Assembly: GCF_007992495.1 (NCBI RefSeq)
Contig: NZ_BKAJ01000075.1
Span: 1 to 64,000, forward strand
Reading direction: 5' to 3'
DNA from: Reyranella soli
Lineage (GTDB): Bacteria > Pseudomonadota > Alphaproteobacteria > Reyranellales > Reyranellaceae
DNA: 64,000 nt
Made by a program: the position numbers and the translations under genes. How positions within the stretch are numbered: position 1 is the first letter of the stretch; each line of letters starts with the position of its first letter. Below the pieces are notes generated by a model. That model saw only the letters and a list, made by a program, of their open reading frames with translations, was not told where the DNA came from and did no database searches. Shown here piece by piece: positions 24,240 through 32,750 of the stretch.

Positions 24240-25322
24240 ATGCAACGTCGGCTGATCGCAATTGCTTTTGCTGCAACCTTGCTCGGTTTCTCTGCGGCGC
24301 AAGCCCAGCCGCTGAAGAAAGTCACGATCAGCGTTGGCACTTCGGTGCTCACGGTGGCCTATCCCATGGCCACCCTCCCGCTGAGCCTCGGCTACTGGAA
24401 GGACGAGGGTTATGACGTCGACGTCCAGCCCGTCGGTGCCTCGCTCCAGGCCGTCCAGCAAATGGTCAGCGGCAACTCAGATTTTGCGCAAATCGGCGCC
24501 GCAGCGGTCATTCAGTCGAACGTCATGAACAAACTGCCCGTCCGCATCGTGCTGGCAAACGGTGTCACGGACTGGTCCATCTCGGTTCTGTCGACATCGC
24601 CGATCAAGGGGCCTGAGGATCTGCGGGGCAAGACGATCGGCGTCTTCACGATCGCCACGAATGGCGTTCCCCTGCTCAAGAGCTACCTTCGCACCAAGGG
24701 GATGGATGTCGACCGCGATCGCATCAGCTTTCTGCCGCTGGGGATGGGAGCACCGCCGGTGGAAGCCCTGCGCACCGGCAAGGTCGATGCGCTCATCTAT
24801 TGGGCAGGCGCCACCGCGGGCTTTCGCAATGCCGGCCTTGATCTGAGGGAGATCATTCCACCCGACTGGCGTTCGTACCCCGACTACTCGCTGACCACGA
24901 TGCAGAAAACGATCGACAAGGCCTCCGACATGGTCGTGGCGATCGCGCGAGGCTCAGTGAAGGCGACCATCTACGCGATCGAGAATCCCGAGTGTGCCGT
25001 CCGGCTGCATTGGAAACGGTATCCCGATGCCAAGCCCAAGGGTGTCGACGAAGCGACCGCGCTGCGCTGGGACTTGAACGCCATCAGCCAGCAGCTGCTG
25101 ACGTTGCAGGACGGATTCAAGCTCAACGGCGGCAAGCAGTGGGGCTATGCCCAAGCCGACAACTTCGCGCGCCTGCAGAGCTTCCTTCAGGAGGCCGATC
25201 TCATCAAGGGTGGCATGCCGGCCAACACCTTTCTCACGAACCTTCCAGGCTTCTACGACCGTGTGAATGACTTCGACGCTGCCAAGGTCCGCGAAGCCGC
25301 CCGCAAGTGTGAGACGAACTGA
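24240..25322 (+). CDS. ABC importer substrate-binding protein (NMT1/SsuA/TauA type)
   Basis: 360-residue periplasmic binding protein. After a signal peptide (AFAATLLGFSAAQA) comes KKVTISVGTSVLTVAYPMATLPLSLGYWKDEGYDVDVQPV, characteristic of the NMT1/THI5-SsuA family that binds sulfonates, nitrate, pyrimidines or taurine. The start ATG 24240 follows a GGGG ribosome site; a GTG at 24222 is possible. First gene of an operon with ATPase, permease, 2OG oxygenase, LacI and deaminase; the stop overlaps the ATPase start by one base. The deaminase suggests a nucleoside/nucleobase-related ligand (inference). Confidence 0.88.
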   Translation: MQRRLIAIAFAATLLGFSAAQAQPLKKVTISVGTSVLTVAYPMATLPLSLGYWKDEGYDVDVQPVGASLQAVQQMVSGNSDFAQIGAAAVIQSNVMNKLPVRIVLANGVTDWSISVLSTSPIKGPEDLRGKTIGVFTIATNGVPLLKSYLRTKGMDVDRDRISFLPLGMGAPPVEALRTGKVDALIYWAGATAGFRNAGLDLREIIPPDWRSYPDYSLTTMQKTIDKASDMVVAIARGSVKATIYAIENPECAVRLHWKRYPDAKPKGVDEATALRWDLNAISQQLLTLQDGFKLNGGKQWGYAQADNFARLQSFLQEADLIKGGMPANTFLTNLPGFYDRVNDFDAAKVREAARKCETN

Positions 25323-26140
25323 TGCACGCGATCCAGCGTTCCGCTGTTGTGGCGCCGGTCGCGCGAGAAAAGAAGGCGCTCGTTACCATCTCAAGCCTCG
25401 AGAAGCGTTATCGCTCGCGCGATCGCGCCGACGTCCATGCGCTCTGCGACATCAACCTCGCGATCGAAGATGGGTCCTTCGTCACGATCGTGGGACCCAG
25501 CGGATGCGGCAAGAGCACACTCTTGCGCATCCTGGCCGGCATCCTCGCGCGTTCCTCCGGCAGCGTTCGCATGGGCCAGACCGAGATAGACGGCCCCAGT
25601 CGCCAGGTCGGGGTCGTCTTCCAGTCGCCCGTGCTCCTGCCGTGGCGAACCGTCGTCGACAACGTGATGGTGCCCTCAGAAGTTCAGCGCCTCGACCTCG
25701 GTGCCGCCCGCAAGCGCGCCCGCGAGCTGCTGGCGCTGGTTGGCCTGGCGGACTTCGAAGATCGCTATCCCGGCGAACTTTCCGGAGGCATGCAGCAGCG
25801 CGTCGGCATCTGCCGGGCCCTGGTTCACCAACCCTCGGTGCTCCTCATGGATGAGCCATTCGGCGCGCTCGATGCCATGACGCGCGAGACGATGAACGTC
25901 GAGTTGCTGCGCATTTGGCGCGAGCAGAACATCACGATCATCCTGGTGACCCACAGTATCCCCGAGGCCATCTTTCTGGCCGACCGTGTGGTGGTGATGA
26001 CACCGCGGCCAGGCCGCGTTGCCGAGGTGGTCGACGTGCATCTGCCACGCCCGCGCACTCTCGCGATGTTCAATACGCCGGACTTCGGCCGATATGTGAC
26101 GACGATCCGCAGACATTTTGGCAGCGTGGGGACCGAGTGA
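25322..26140 (+). CDS. ABC importer ATPase (NitT/TauT family)
   Basis: 272-residue ATP-binding subunit with Walker A GPSGCGKST, Q-loop FQSPVLLPW, signature LSGGMQQR, Walker B LLMDEPFGALD and switch THSIPEA, all in the NitT/TauT pattern. It has an N-terminal extension of about 20 residues. The ATG shares its A with the stop of the binding-protein gene, and its own stop overlaps the permease ATG, so all three are tightly coupled. Confidence 0.94.
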   Translation: MHAIQRSAVVAPVAREKKALVTISSLEKRYRSRDRADVHALCDINLAIEDGSFVTIVGPSGCGKSTLLRILAGILARSSGSVRMGQTEIDGPSRQVGVVFQSPVLLPWRTVVDNVMVPSEVQRLDLGAARKRARELLALVGLADFEDRYPGELSGGMQQRVGICRALVHQPSVLLMDEPFGALDAMTRETMNVELLRIWREQNITIILVTHSIPEAIFLADRVVVMTPRPGRVAEVVDVHLPRPRTLAMFNTPDFGRYVTTIRRHFGSVGTE

Positions 26141-26967
26141 TGAGCGTCCTTTCTTCTGTATCCGTAAGACGACCCAGTCGGCTGGATCGCGCCAAGGCCC
26201 AGGTCGGGTGGCTTTCCGCTCTCCTGCTCCTCGTCATCCTGGTCGTTTGGGAAGCGGCCGTCCGGATGCTTGATATTCCCGCCATCGTTCTGCCCACGCC
26301 AATTGCCGTCTTTGAGGCATTGGGCGAAGGATTGGGAACGGGAAGCTACCTGCCTCACATCGCCGTCACGTTCACGGAAATCATCTGCGGTTTCCTCGCG
26401 GGCGCGGGCCTCGGCATCGCGCTCGGGATCCTCATTGGCCAATCGCTGTTCCTGGAGCGCCTGCTCTATCCGTACGTTGTCGCCTTCCAGACGGTGCCAA
26501 AAGTCGCTATCGCGCCGATCATCGTCATCTGGTTCGGCTACGGCCTGTCTTCGAAGGTCATCATCACGGCGGCAATCGCATTCTTCCCCCTGCTCGCCAA
26601 CACGATCGTCGGTTTGCGCTCGGCGCCGACGGAGCAGATAGACATGCTGCGCGCGCACACTGCGACTGAGTGGCAGATCTTTCGGATGTCGCGACTGCCC
26701 CAGGCTCTTCCCTTCATTTTCGTCGGTCTTGACGTGGCGATCGTGCTGTCGGTGATCGGCGCCATCGTCGGCGAGTTCGTTGGCGCGAAGGAAGGACTCG
26801 GCTTCCTGATCCTTCAGAAGAACTTCAACTTCGACATGGCAGGAGTTTTTGCGATTCTGCTGGTTCTTTCGCTGATTGGCGTCGGGCTGCACCTGCTGAT
26901 GACGACCATCCAGCGCCGGGTGCTGTTCTGGGCGAACAGCAACCAGATACACGTAACCGGTCTCTAG
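26140..26967 (+). CDS. ABC importer permease (NitT/TauT family)
   Basis: 275-residue inner-membrane permease with about six helices, beginning with VGWLSALLLLVILVVWEAAV. The EAA-type coupling loop for the ATPase is at IDMLRAHTATEWQIFRMSRLPQALPFIFVGL. The SsuC/TauC family fits the binding protein and ATPase. The ATG at 26140 overlaps the ATPase stop (TGATG). Confidence 0.92.
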   Translation: MSVLSSVSVRRPSRLDRAKAQVGWLSALLLLVILVVWEAAVRMLDIPAIVLPTPIAVFEALGEGLGTGSYLPHIAVTFTEIICGFLAGAGLGIALGILIGQSLFLERLLYPYVVAFQTVPKVAIAPIIVIWFGYGLSSKVIITAAIAFFPLLANTIVGLRSAPTEQIDMLRAHTATEWQIFRMSRLPQALPFIFVGLDVAIVLSVIGAIVGEFVGAKEGLGFLILQKNFNFDMAGVFAILLVLSLIGVGLHLLMTTIQRRVLFWANSNQIHVTGL

Positions 26968-26996
26968 TCAGAGCTCGTCTTCAGGGAGGACATTCC

Positions 26997-27980
26997 ATGA
27001 CCCAACACGTCCGCGTCGCCAGCCACGATGAAGTGCCGATCCTCGACCTGTCACCCTTGCGCACGGACGGCCAGATCGATCCGCTTGCCGCGGAGCTCGA
27101 TCGTGCCTGCAGGGAGACAGGCTTCTTCTACATCGCCAATCACGGCGTCAGCGAGACCGCCCTGAACGCGGTCTTTGGCGCCACGCGACGTTACTTCGCC
27201 ATGCCGGAGGAGATCAGGCGTGGCCACGCCATGCATCCGTTCTACCGCCGCGGCTTCATGGCTCAAGGCGTCACGCGTCAGCCCGGGTACGCCGCCGATC
27301 TGAAGGAGAGCTATGAGGTCGGCGTCGATCTTCCTGCCGACGATCCGGCAGTCCTTTCCGGCCTGCCGCTGCACGCGCCGAACCAGTGGCCGGCCGAGAT
27401 GCCGTGGCTTCGCGAAGCAGCCGAGACCTACTTCGAGCAAGTGAAGTCCCTGGGCCTCGATCTGCTGCGCTTGATCGCCCGGGCGCTCGGGCTGCCGGAT
27501 GGGTTCTTCATCCAGTACACCCGCAAGCCCATGCTGCAGATGCGTCTGTTCCACTATCCACCCCAGACGCCCGACACCTCACTGAACGCCCACGGTGCCG
27601 CTCCCCACACCGATTTCGGCATGATCACGATACTGGCGCAAGATCCGATCGGCGGTCTCGAACTGCGCAAGCGGGATGGCGAATGGATCGCGGCGCCATA
27701 CATCGACGGAACGTTCGTGGTGAATATCGGCGACCTCTTCCAGCGATGGACCAATGACGTCTACGTCTCGAACTTTCATCGTGTGACGAATCGCACTGGG
27801 CGGGAACGCTACTCCATCCCGATGTTCTTCAACCTCGACTACGACGCCCCGGTCGTCTGCCTGCCGACGTGCTGCAGTGCCGAGTCGCCCCCAAAGCACG
27901 AGCCGATCAAATTCGGCGACTACATCGTCAGCCGGTTCAAGGCGGTGCAGAAGTTCGATCCCAACAGCCGAGTCGCCTGA
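26997..27980 (+). CDS. 2-oxoglutarate/Fe(II)-dependent dioxygenase (isopenicillin N synthase-like)
   Basis: 327-residue cytosolic oxygenase. The N-terminal DIOX_N domain (VPILDLSPL..., ETGFFYIANHGV) is followed by the double-stranded beta-helix with the iron ligands H204 and D206 (PHTDFG) and H261 (NFHRVTN). The 2OG-binding Arg-x-Ser is R271-x-S273 (RYSIPMFFN). A GGGAGG ribosome site precedes the ATG by 7 bases. It is 29 bases after the importer permease and likely hydroxylates or demethylates the imported compound. Substrate unknown; the deaminase downstream makes a modified nucleobase one possibility. Confidence 0.9.
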   Translation: MTQHVRVASHDEVPILDLSPLRTDGQIDPLAAELDRACRETGFFYIANHGVSETALNAVFGATRRYFAMPEEIRRGHAMHPFYRRGFMAQGVTRQPGYAADLKESYEVGVDLPADDPAVLSGLPLHAPNQWPAEMPWLREAAETYFEQVKSLGLDLLRLIARALGLPDGFFIQYTRKPMLQMRLFHYPPQTPDTSLNAHGAAPHTDFGMITILAQDPIGGLELRKRDGEWIAAPYIDGTFVVNIGDLFQRWTNDVYVSNFHRVTNRTGRERYSIPMFFNLDYDAPVVCLPTCCSAESPPKHEPIKFGDYIVSRFKAVQKFDPNSRVA

Positions 27981-27995
27981 GCCGGGTCTTCCAGA

Positions 27996-29057
27996 ATGAC
28001 CAAACCACGCACTCGAGCGCCCGAGCCTGACGCCGGCAGCCGGCCGGGCATCAACGACATCTCGCTTGTCGACGTCGCCAGGATGGCCGGCGTGTCGCCG
28101 GCGACGGTGTCGCGCGTCCTCAATCATCCGAAGCTGGTCCGCGAAAGCAAACGGCAGGCCGTGGAAGATGTGCTCGCCCGAGTTTCCTACATACGGAACA
28201 ACGCCGCGCGCGCTCTGATCAGCCGCAAATCCCTGACGGTCGGGCTCATCGTTCCAACTCTTGCCAACCCGTTGTTCGCCTCGGGCATCGAGGCGATCGA
28301 GCAGACCCTGCAGGCAGCCGGCTACGGGCTCCTTGTGGCTTGTTCCTACCGCGATCTAGACCGTGAGTTCGAACAGACCAAGGTGATGCTGGAGCGTGGT
28401 GTGGATGGGATGATCCTGACCGGCCCCGTTCACAAGGAGGAACTGTTCCAGCTCACCCACTCGCGTGGAGTCGCCGTCAGCCTCCAGGACTGCAATGCCG
28501 ATATCCTCGATCGCAGTGCCGTCGCCATGCGCGATGCCGATGCGATGGCGCTGGCAATCGACACTCTTGTGCAGCGCGGTCATCGCGACATCGCGATCCT
28601 GACCGGACCCACCGGCAACACGCCCCCTGTCGCGGACCGCCTGCGCGGGGCGCGGGAGCGGATGACGCACCATTTCGGGCAATGCGCCGACGACGACGTG
28701 GAAGAGACCGCCGACTACGACGCCGAAAGTGCCCGACTCGCGGTAAAGCGCCTGTTCGGTCGGAAACCCAGCTACACGGCGATCGCCTGCACGGGCGACA
28801 TTCTGGCGCTCGGCGCCGTCATGGAGCTCCGCCGCCGAAATCTGTCGGTGCCCGACGACGTTTCCATCATCGGCTGCGGCGACCAGGTCATGACCCAGTA
28901 CGTCGACCCGCCATTGACCACGGTCCATCTCCCCTTTCGTCAAATGGGCGAGAGAGCCGCCAGGCGCCTGCTCGATCAGCTGGCCGGCGCCCCGCCCTCC
29001 GGCCTCGAATACATGGACTTCCATCTGATCGAGCGCGTCTCCGTTCGGACGCTTTGA
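27996..29057 (+). CDS. LacI-family transcriptional regulator
   Basis: 353-residue repressor. The helix-turn-helix with minor-groove hinge helix is SLVDVARMAGVSPATVSRVL (23-42) then RNNAARALISRKS; the rest is a periplasmic-binding-type effector domain (VGLIVPTLANPLFASGIEAIEQ, ILTGPTGN, SIIGCGDQVMTQYVDPPLTTV). Two TGAAAGCGTTTTCA operators sit at the head of the operon (24160, 24192), and I infer it binds them. It lies between the oxygenase and the deaminase on the same strand and so would be autoregulated. Confidence 0.93.
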   Translation: MTKPRTRAPEPDAGSRPGINDISLVDVARMAGVSPATVSRVLNHPKLVRESKRQAVEDVLARVSYIRNNAARALISRKSLTVGLIVPTLANPLFASGIEAIEQTLQAAGYGLLVACSYRDLDREFEQTKVMLERGVDGMILTGPVHKEELFQLTHSRGVAVSLQDCNADILDRSAVAMRDADAMALAIDTLVQRGHRDIAILTGPTGNTPPVADRLRGARERMTHHFGQCADDDVEETADYDAESARLAVKRLFGRKPSYTAIACTGDILALGAVMELRRRNLSVPDDVSIIGCGDQVMTQYVDPPLTTVHLPFRQMGERAARRLLDQLAGAPPSGLEYMDFHLIERVSVRTL

Positions 29058-29081
29058 TCGATGCCTCGAAAGGACAGTGAC

Positions 29082-30107
29082 ATGGATCGTATGGAAGACT
29101 TCATCCGCGGCATTCCCAAGACGGAGCTGCACATGCATCTCGAGGGCAGCCTCGAGCCCGAATTGCTGATGCGCCTTGGTGAACGCAACAAGTGCCAGCT
29201 TCGCTGGAAGACCGCGGAAGAGCTCAGGAATGCCTATGAATTTTCGGACCTGCAGTCGTTCCTCGATCTCTACTACGAGGGCTGCCAGGTCCTGGTCGAA
29301 GAAGCCGACTTCTACGAGCTCGCGCGCGCCTATCTCCGCAAGGCGCACGCCGAGAATGTCGTTCGTGCCGAAGTGTTTCTCGGCCCCCAGAGCTTCACGA
29401 GCAAGGGCGTGGATATCGCGTCAGTGCTCAACGGCACGCTCAAGGCAATCGACGATGCCGAGCAGGAAGATGGCATCAGTTGCGGGCTGATCGTTACGGC
29501 ACAGCGTCATCGTACGGAGCAGGACGCGCTCGATCTTCTCGAACAGGTGCGTCCGTGGTTCAGCCGGATCCTGGGAATCGGAATGGGCGGCGCCGAGAAA
29601 GGCAATCCCCCGTCCAAGTTCCGGCACTTCTTCCGGGCCTGCCGGCGCGAGGGAATTCGGATCACGGCTCACGCGGGCGAAGAAGGTCCCGCTTCCTATG
29701 TTCGCGAAGCCGTCGAGCTGCTGGGTGTCGATCGCGTCGATCATGGCGTCTCATGCCTTGACGACCCGGCACTCGTGCGCGAGATGGCCGACATCAAGAT
29801 CCCTTTGACGGTCTGTCCGATTTCCAATCTGCGCCTGAAGGGCGTCCCGTCGCTGGAGGCTCATCCGCTCAAGAAGCTCATGGATGCGGGCCTTCACGTC
29901 ACGGTCAACTCTGACGACCCGTCCTACTTTCGCGGCTATGTCAGCGAAAACCTCGTCGAATGTCAGCGTGCGCTCGGCCTGACCGTCGAGGAGATCGTCT
30001 CGCTGGTGCGCAATGGCTTCACCGCCGCTTTCATCTCCCCGGCCGAGCGCGCGGCAGCGTTGGCAAGGGTCGACAAGTACGTGAGCGAGTTCAACTGGAG
30101 CCACTAG
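29082..30107 (+). CDS. Adenosine/adenine deaminase family protein
   Basis: 341-residue zinc amidohydrolase. Metal ligands are in TELHMHLEGS (H17, H19), ITAHAGEEGP, VDHGVS and NSDDPSYF, the order found in adenosine deaminases. The MGGAEKGNPPSKF and YFRGYVSENLVE segments match the group that includes bacterial adenine deaminases, so adenine or adenosine cannot be told apart by eye. The start at MDRMEDFIRG has an AAAGGA ribosome site; seven upstream codons are possible. It is the last gene of the LacI-regulated operon and may deaminate the imported or modified base. Confidence 0.9.
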   Translation: MDRMEDFIRGIPKTELHMHLEGSLEPELLMRLGERNKCQLRWKTAEELRNAYEFSDLQSFLDLYYEGCQVLVEEADFYELARAYLRKAHAENVVRAEVFLGPQSFTSKGVDIASVLNGTLKAIDDAEQEDGISCGLIVTAQRHRTEQDALDLLEQVRPWFSRILGIGMGGAEKGNPPSKFRHFFRACRREGIRITAHAGEEGPASYVREAVELLGVDRVDHGVSCLDDPALVREMADIKIPLTVCPISNLRLKGVPSLEAHPLKKLMDAGLHVTVNSDDPSYFRGYVSENLVECQRALGLTVEEIVSLVRNGFTAAFISPAERAAALARVDKYVSEFNWSH

Positions 30108-30174
30108 CCGGCCTCGGTGGCTTGGCACGATTTCATGGAGTGCCCGGCGTGGCCGGCCTCCGGAAGCGGGCTTG

Positions 30175-30203
30175 CTTTTAACGACCGATTGGTCCATATA
30201 TCT
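30175..30203. promoter_or_regulatory. TetR operator-like element, copy 1 (before tetR)
   Basis: CTTTTA-ACGACC-GATT-GGTCC-ATATATC directly upstream of the TetR start. The core GACC-GATT-GGTC is palindromic. Nearly the same sequence appears in reverse orientation at 30856-30882 before the hydrolase genes, so both are probably sites for this TetR protein and contain promoter parts. Confidence 0.65.
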
Positions 30204-30206
30204 AAA

Positions 30207-30821
30207 ATGGCACGACAGAGCCTACTGCGGATGCCGCGCGGCCGCCCCCGTGAGTTCGACACGGACGCAGCCATAGAGCGTGCCATGGGTGTCTTCTGGT
30301 CGTCCGGCTACAACGGCACATCGCTGCCCGATCTGCTCGAGGCGACGAAACTCTCGCGCGGAAGCCTCTATGCAGCCTTTGGCGATAAGCATGGCCTCTT
30401 TTTGCGCGCCTTGGACCGTTATATCGACGATTCGTTGACGCGCCTCGATACCGAGCTCGATCCGCGAAAGAATGCCTTGGCGGGCATACGGGTCTGTCTT
30501 GCCGGGTATGTCGAGCGGGCGAGTGGGGTTGGCGCCAGGCGCGGATGCCTTGTGGTGGCAACTGCCATGGAACTGGCCGGCCATGACACCGAGGTCGAAC
30601 AGCGTATCCGGCGCTTCTTCAAGGCGATGGAGACCCGGTTGACCTCGGCACTGACGCGCGCACGGGCCGAGGGCGAATTGGTCGATGGCGTCGAACCCGC
30701 GACCGTCGCCCGTTTGCTTGTCTGTCTGGTCGAAGGCATGCGCGTCGTCAGCAAGACAAGCTCGGACCGGAGCGCATCCCAAGCCGTCGTTCAGACCCTT
30801 ATCGACCGCTTCGCCAAATAG
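30207..30821 (+). CDS. TetR-family transcriptional regulator
   Basis: 204-residue repressor. The N-terminal helix-turn-helix (FWSSGYNGTSLPDLLEATKLSRGSLYAAFGDK) is followed by an all-helical ligand domain with the TetR_C features of AcrR-type regulators (ARRGCLVVATAMELAGHDTEV). The ATG at 30207 is directly after operator copy 1. The three downstream alpha/beta hydrolases share a similar operator, so it probably represses both itself and them until a substrate is present. Confidence 0.9.
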   Translation: MARQSLLRMPRGRPREFDTDAAIERAMGVFWSSGYNGTSLPDLLEATKLSRGSLYAAFGDKHGLFLRALDRYIDDSLTRLDTELDPRKNALAGIRVCLAGYVERASGVGARRGCLVVATAMELAGHDTEVEQRIRRFFKAMETRLTSALTRARAEGELVDGVEPATVARLLVCLVEGMRVVSKTSSDRSASQAVVQTLIDRFAK

Positions 30822-30855
30822 ACCATTTCATGTCCACATCGCCGCGTCGCACGTC

Positions 30856-30882
30856 GATATATAGACCGCCCGGTCGTAAAAG
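30856..30882. promoter_or_regulatory. TetR operator-like element, copy 2 (before hydrolase operon)
   Basis: Reverse complement resembles copy 1 closely: CTTTT-ACGACC-GGGC-GGTCTATATATC. The core GACCG-CC-CGGTC is a perfect 5+5 palindrome. It lies 52 bases before the first hydrolase start. Confidence 0.65.
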
Positions 30883-30933
30883 GAAATCAACGGCGGCCGC
30901 GTCACCTCGTTCGATCGATCAGGAAGTTCCGTA

Positions 30934-31860
30934 ATGCGCCAAATCTCCCCGACCACCAGCCTATTCGAAGGTTTCTCGGTGCTGGACTGCACGACCTCAC
31001 GCGTGCGCTTCGCCGGCGTGACAGGAGGAGATGGGCCGCCCGTGCTCTTGCTGCATGGCTATCCGCAAACTCATGCCACCTGGCACGCGGTCGCCCCAGC
31101 CTTGGCGGCGCGCTACTCCGTCGTCATTCCCGATCTGCCCGGCTATGGCAGAAGCCGCGTGCGTGATGCCGGGCCCTGGGACAAGCGGGCTGTCGCCGCC
31201 GAGCTTGTGGCCATGATGCAGGCCCTGGGACATGAACGCTTTGCCGTTGTCGGGCACGACCGTGGTGCCCGCGCCGGTTATCGGCTCGCTCTGGATCATC
31301 CGGACCGGGTGAGCGCCTATTGCTCTCTTGCCGTGGTGCCAACGCTCGACGTATGGCCCGCGGTGGACCGCGAATTCGCAAAATCGGCCTTCCACTGGTT
31401 TCTGTTCCTCCAGCCCAGTGATCTTCCCGAACGTCTGTTGGCAGCCGATCCCGATGCTTTCCTCGACACCACGCTGAACCACATGGCCGGCGGGATCGAG
31501 AAGCTCCATCCTGCCGCCGTGGCCGACTATCGCGACGCGTTCCGCAAGGACTCGGTGCGCGATGCGATTATCAAAGACTACCGAGCCGCCTATGGTCCAG
31601 ACGCCGATCATGATGCGGCTGATCGCGCCAGCGGACGAAAGATCGGCTGCCCGCTTCTGGTACTTTGGCCCAAACAGCGGCTGGTTGCCGCTGGGATGGA
31701 ATCCGGCACGCTGACCGCCACCGATGTGTGGCGTCGCTGGGCCGATGACGTGCGCGGCTTCGACATTTCCTGCGGCCATCTGGTGCCTGAACAAGCCCCT
31801 GGAGCCGTCATTGACGTGCTTGTCCCGTTTCTCGACGCGACGTCGAGAGGGGGAACCTGA
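30934..31860 (+). CDS. Alpha/beta hydrolase, haloacetate (fluoroacetate) dehalogenase-like
   Basis: 308 residues. Oxyanion loop LLHGYPQTH (39-47); nucleophile D109 in VGHDRGAR; R110 and R113, which in fluoroacetate dehalogenase bind the substrate carboxylate; HW pair at 154-155 (FHWFLF) equal in place to the halide-binding His-Trp; catalytic H282 in CGHLVPE. This whole set is seen in haloacetate dehalogenases, which hydrolyse haloacetate to glycolate and halide. The N-terminal 20 residues are extra. A ribosome site AGGAAG precedes the ATG. First of three tandem hydrolases. Confidence 0.85.
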   Translation: MRQISPTTSLFEGFSVLDCTTSRVRFAGVTGGDGPPVLLLHGYPQTHATWHAVAPALAARYSVVIPDLPGYGRSRVRDAGPWDKRAVAAELVAMMQALGHERFAVVGHDRGARAGYRLALDHPDRVSAYCSLAVVPTLDVWPAVDREFAKSAFHWFLFLQPSDLPERLLAADPDAFLDTTLNHMAGGIEKLHPAAVADYRDAFRKDSVRDAIIKDYRAAYGPDADHDAADRASGRKIGCPLLVLWPKQRLVAAGMESGTLTATDVWRRWADDVRGFDISCGHLVPEQAPGAVIDVLVPFLDATSRGGT

Positions 31861-32750
31861 TGGCCCAACAGCCCGAATACGAATCGCTGCGGGCCGCTGA
31901 TATTCGGTTTGCCTACCACCGTGCAGGCCATGGCGGATTCCCCATCGTCTTGCTCCATGGTTGGCCACAAACATCGCATGCGTGGCGTCGAGTGACGCCG
32001 CTTCTGAGCTCCCAATGCGATGTCGTGATTCCTGATTTGCCAGGCTTTGGCTACACGTCGAAACCAGACGGTGGCTTCGACAAGAAAACAATCTCTCGTC
32101 GCCTCCGGGATTTTGTCCGGGCGCTCGGCTTGTCGCGCATCGTCTTGGCCGGTCACGACCTCGGTGGGCACGTCGCCTATGCCTACGCAGCACAATGGCC
32201 AGAAGAGGTCAGCCACCTGATCTTCATCGAGAGCAGCCTTCCGGGCTTCGGCCAGGAAGAGTCAATGGATGTGTCGAAAGGGGGAAGCTGGCACTTCGGC
32301 TTCAATATGGCCGGCGACATCTCCGAAGAGCTGGTCCGCGGACGGGAGAAGCTGTTCGTCGACCATTTCATGCGGCGCGAGAAGGTCGGGCTCTTCGATC
32401 CGAATTCAGTGAGCGACGCCGACATTGAGCACTACGCCCGCGCGCTTCAGCGACCCGGCGCGTTGAGGTCCTCCTTCAGCTATTACCGCACGCTGCCCAT
32501 CGACCGCAGCGATAATTCGGTCTGGGGACAGACACCCCTAACAATGCCCGTCCTGGCGATTGGGACTGAGTGGGGATACGGACCCGCTTCCGAACGCACG
32601 ATTCGTCGGGTCGCGAAAGATGTCCAGGCGACGATCATCGAGCGCTGCGGACATTACCCGGCGGAGGAACGCCCGAGCGAGTTGGCTCGCGCGATCACTG
32701 ACTTTCTGGCGATGACACCATCAGGCATTCACCGAAAGGACCGACAATGA
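31860..32750 (+). CDS. Alpha/beta hydrolase with Asp nucleophile (dehalogenase / epoxide hydrolase-like)
   Basis: 296-residue paralogue of the flanking genes. LLHGWPQTSHAW oxyanion loop, nucleophile D100 in AGHDLGGHVAY, and catalytic H265 in CGHYPAEERP. The Asp nucleophile excludes ordinary esterases and fits epoxide hydrolases or dehalogenases. The Arg residues of the first enzyme after the nucleophile are replaced (DLGG), so the substrate should differ. The ATG overlaps the stop of the previous gene (TGATG). Confidence 0.85.
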   Translation: MAQQPEYESLRAADIRFAYHRAGHGGFPIVLLHGWPQTSHAWRRVTPLLSSQCDVVIPDLPGFGYTSKPDGGFDKKTISRRLRDFVRALGLSRIVLAGHDLGGHVAYAYAAQWPEEVSHLIFIESSLPGFGQEESMDVSKGGSWHFGFNMAGDISEELVRGREKLFVDHFMRREKVGLFDPNSVSDADIEHYARALQRPGALRSSFSYYRTLPIDRSDNSVWGQTPLTMPVLAIGTEWGYGPASERTIRRVAKDVQATIIERCGHYPAEERPSELARAITDFLAMTPSGIHRKDRQ

